NCBI GenBank assembly: GCA_965231925.1
Contig: OZ246894.1
Coordinates: 186,001 to 250,000 of the forward strand
DNA: 64,000 nucleotides
Direction of reading: 5' to 3'
From: Poriferisodalis sp965231925
Lineage (GTDB): Bacteria > Actinomycetota > Acidimicrobiia > Acidimicrobiales > Poriferisodalaceae
Within the stretch, counting starts at the first letter, position 1. Each line of letters begins with the position of its first letter. Position numbers and translations under genes: made by a program. Of this stretch, positions 62,547-64,000 are shown piece by piece. Below the pieces are notes generated by a model. It was not told the origin of the DNA, did no database searches, and was given only the letters and a program-made list of their open reading frames with translations.

Positions 62547-62844
62547 GCAAGCCGCACTCCGATGTGGTTACAAATCGATTTGTTTCGAGCGATCGGAATC
62601 AGCCGCAGGCAGCCCGCACCATCGGCATGGCCGTCCTCGGCATCTGAGAGCTTGAATTCGCCGGCACAGATGCCCAAGCAGCGGAGGCGGCAGGAGACTC
62701 GGCGACGTTGCGACCGGCCGGATCGCTGATCGCAGAGGGTTCTGCCGCCTCCGTTGCGGGCGCACATATCGTGCGCGACGGCTGAGAGGAAGGCGGGAAC
62801 CAGGTCTCGTAAATCACGCATGCGTCAGGATCGTCACCTGTAAC
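62547..62844. other. Intergenic region with R1 repeat
   Basis: Apart from repeat R1 (62,683-62,752) I see no gene. A run TTACAAATCGATTTGTTTCG near 62,569 has the palindrome CAAATCGATTTG, a possible regulator site. Confidence 0.4.
62683..62752. repeat. Dispersed hairpin repeat R1, copy 4
   Basis: Arms GGAGGCGGCAGG and CTGCCGCCTCC flank GCGACGTTGCGACC. Internally more diverged than copies 1 and 3 (GGATCGCTGATCGCAGAGG). Confidence 0.9.
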
Positions 62845-63555
62845 TTGAACTACATCAGCACGGACGTACGCTTCACTCAGGGTCTCTACACACCGGCCGC
62901 AGCCGCTCGATTCGTCGGCATGAGCCCAAGCACGTTTCGCTCCTGGTCCCATGGCTATCGGCGCGAGTTTGCGGACCGCCCGGCAGTCGTGATGGGTCCC
63001 GTCATATCGGCTGTTCCCCATGGTCGGAGTCGCCGAGTGCCATTTGTAGGACTAGTCGAGGCGACCGTTGTTCAAGCGTTTCGCAGCACCGGCCTCTCCA
63101 TGCAGAAGATCCGTCAAGCCATTGAGGTCTTGACGAGACAAGGCGAGCTGCACAACGCCCTGGCATCCCAGCAGCTCTATACCGATGGGGCGGAAATTCT
63201 GTACGACTACGCGAGCGATCACGAGGAGCCACTGCTGCGGCTGCTGACGGTCGTCGGTACTGGCCAACGGGTGTTTCACGAGGTGCTGGACGAGTATCTG
63301 CAGCGGATCATCTTTGGAGACCGCTGGGCCACCCAACTTGTACTGCCGGTCACCAAGCGAGAACTGCTGCGAGTCGTGCCGGAAGTGGCGCGCGGTGAAC
63401 CCATCTTCATGAACGGCGGAGCGCCTCTGTCCGCGGTGAGGTCGAGAGTGCAGGCCGGGGAGCCAATCAAGTCGATCGCGCGCGACTACGACGTGCCGTC
63501 GGAGGACATTTCGGAAGCCCTCAATGCCATCTGGCCGGAAACGGCAGCAGCCTGA
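62845..63555 (+). CDS. DNA-binding antitoxin-like protein (HTH, DUF433-type)
   Basis: The 236-residue protein starts with a likely TTG (62,845); an ATG in YTPAAAARFVGMSPSTF is possible. An N-terminal MerR-like HTH (YTPAAAARFVGMSPSTFRSWSHG) is followed by a dimer-type region (VEATVVQAFRSTGLSMQKIRQAIEVL). The C-terminal DUF433-like region is GGAPLSAVRSRVQAGEPIKSIARDYDVPSEDISEAL. Such proteins are commonly antitoxins paired with PIN-like toxins. Its stop overlaps the next gene by 32 bases, supporting a two-gene module. Confidence 0.7.
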   Translation: MNYISTDVRFTQGLYTPAAAARFVGMSPSTFRSWSHGYRREFADRPAVVMGPVISAVPHGRSRRVPFVGLVEATVVQAFRSTGLSMQKIRQAIEVLTRQGELHNALASQQLYTDGAEILYDYASDHEEPLLRLLTVVGTGQRVFHEVLDEYLQRIIFGDRWATQLVLPVTKRELLRVVPEVARGEPIFMNGGAPLSAVRSRVQAGEPIKSIARDYDVPSEDISEALNAIWPETAAA

Positions 63556-63967
63556 GAAACCGCCGCCGATCTTCTTCTTGGACCGGGGAGTAGGTCGGCA
63601 TGTGGTTGCGGAAGCCATACGCGCACGCGGCTGCGAGGCGCTACCGATGGCAGACGTCTATCCGAACGGCGCGGACCAACGGGTGCCTGACGATGAGTGG
63701 ATCGAGCGGGCGGGGCGCGAGGGTTGGATCGCGATCACCAAGGACTACTCGATTATTCGCGACCACGCCGATGACCTGAAGTCGTCGCGGCTGCGAGTCT
63801 TTGCGTTCAACAACGCCAGTATTTCGGGTGATGAGATGGCGAGCCGTCTCGATCGTCACTTCAACCGCATTCTGCGGCGAGCGGCGAAGGCTGGGCCCTA
63901 CGTCTACGTGATCGGAAAGGACGGACTGGAGCGCCGGTGGCCGCCGAACGCTCAATCCTCGGCGTAG
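63524..63967 (+). CDS. PIN-like domain toxin candidate (VapC45/DUF5615-like)
   Basis: The 147-residue protein has the N-terminal acidic strand IFFLDRGVGRHVVAEAIRARGC. A second acidic cluster is YPNGADQRVPDDEWIERAGREGWIAITKDYSI, where D-x(2)-W and ITKD are common in Mut7-C/PIN-like toxins. AFNNASISGDEMASRLDRHFNRI and KAGPYVYVI follow. It would be a metal-dependent RNase toxin. ATG 63,524 overlaps the antitoxin-like gene; a later start near 63,560 would also leave the domain complete. It ends six bases before TAG-rich intergenic sequence at the window end. Confidence 0.65.
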   Translation: MPSGRKRQQPEKPPPIFFLDRGVGRHVVAEAIRARGCEALPMADVYPNGADQRVPDDEWIERAGREGWIAITKDYSIIRDHADDLKSSRLRVFAFNNASISGDEMASRLDRHFNRILRRAAKAGPYVYVIGKDGLERRWPPNAQSSA

Positions 63968-64000
63968 CCGACCGCGCTTGCGGCCGCCACCTGAGTTCCG

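Overview
The window is GC-rich, close-packed bacterial chromosome, most likely from an actinobacterium of the Acidimicrobiia type. The evidence is a ClpC ATPase, LppM-type lipoproteins, the run metalloprotease / tilS / hpt / folB / folK, topA close to tmk and holB, and start codons placed six bases after a TANNNT box, as in leaderless actinobacterial transcripts. The genus cannot be fixed from the sequence.

Positions 1 to about 27,500 form an accessory island. It holds fragmented and recombined copies of one large secreted cell-wall-binding (CWB2) protein gene, DUF3800 genes, and insertion sequences: one IS630, two IS110, one IS1380 and two decayed IS30 copies, plus solitary ends of several of these. 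It also carries many toxin-antitoxin or defence-type genes: a BrnT-like/RHH pair, a ParB-domain/HEPN-motif gene coupled to a DNA adenine methylase, two copies of a HicA / HicB-like / DUF6941-like cassette in opposite orientation, and a tandem duplication of a fused nucleotidyltransferase-HEPN gene. Two direct-repeat systems stand out: 1-888 = 19,962-20,849, and 1,693-2,653 = 4,444-5,398. Recombination across the second would delete about 2.75 kb and restore an intact 890-residue CWB2 gene.

From 27,500 to 62,550 the sequence is a stable core: a Fic protein; clpC with an LppM-like lipoprotein; polyprenyl diphosphate synthase and folP; a fatty-acid oxidation pair (3-hydroxyacyl-CoA and acyl-CoA dehydrogenases) divergent from a thioesterase; a minus-strand operon from a 51-residue membrane protein through a zincin, tilS, hpt, a phosphatase-like protein, folB and folK; tRNA-Thr(CGT); topA / MFS / tmk / holB; a DUF368 protein; an ammonium transporter; and a coiled-coil repeat protein.

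Positions 53,277-62,546 are built around quaternary-amine (choline/betaine-type) handling: a substrate-binding lipoprotein, a choline-dehydrogenase-like GMC oxidoreductase, a TetR regulator with a palindromic operator candidate, an ABC ATPase and a fused double permease. Two paralogous LppM-like lipoproteins flank this set. The window ends with a DNA-binding antitoxin-like gene overlapping a PIN-like toxin gene. Two families of dispersed intergenic repeat (four copies of a hairpin element, two of a second element) are scattered through the core half.
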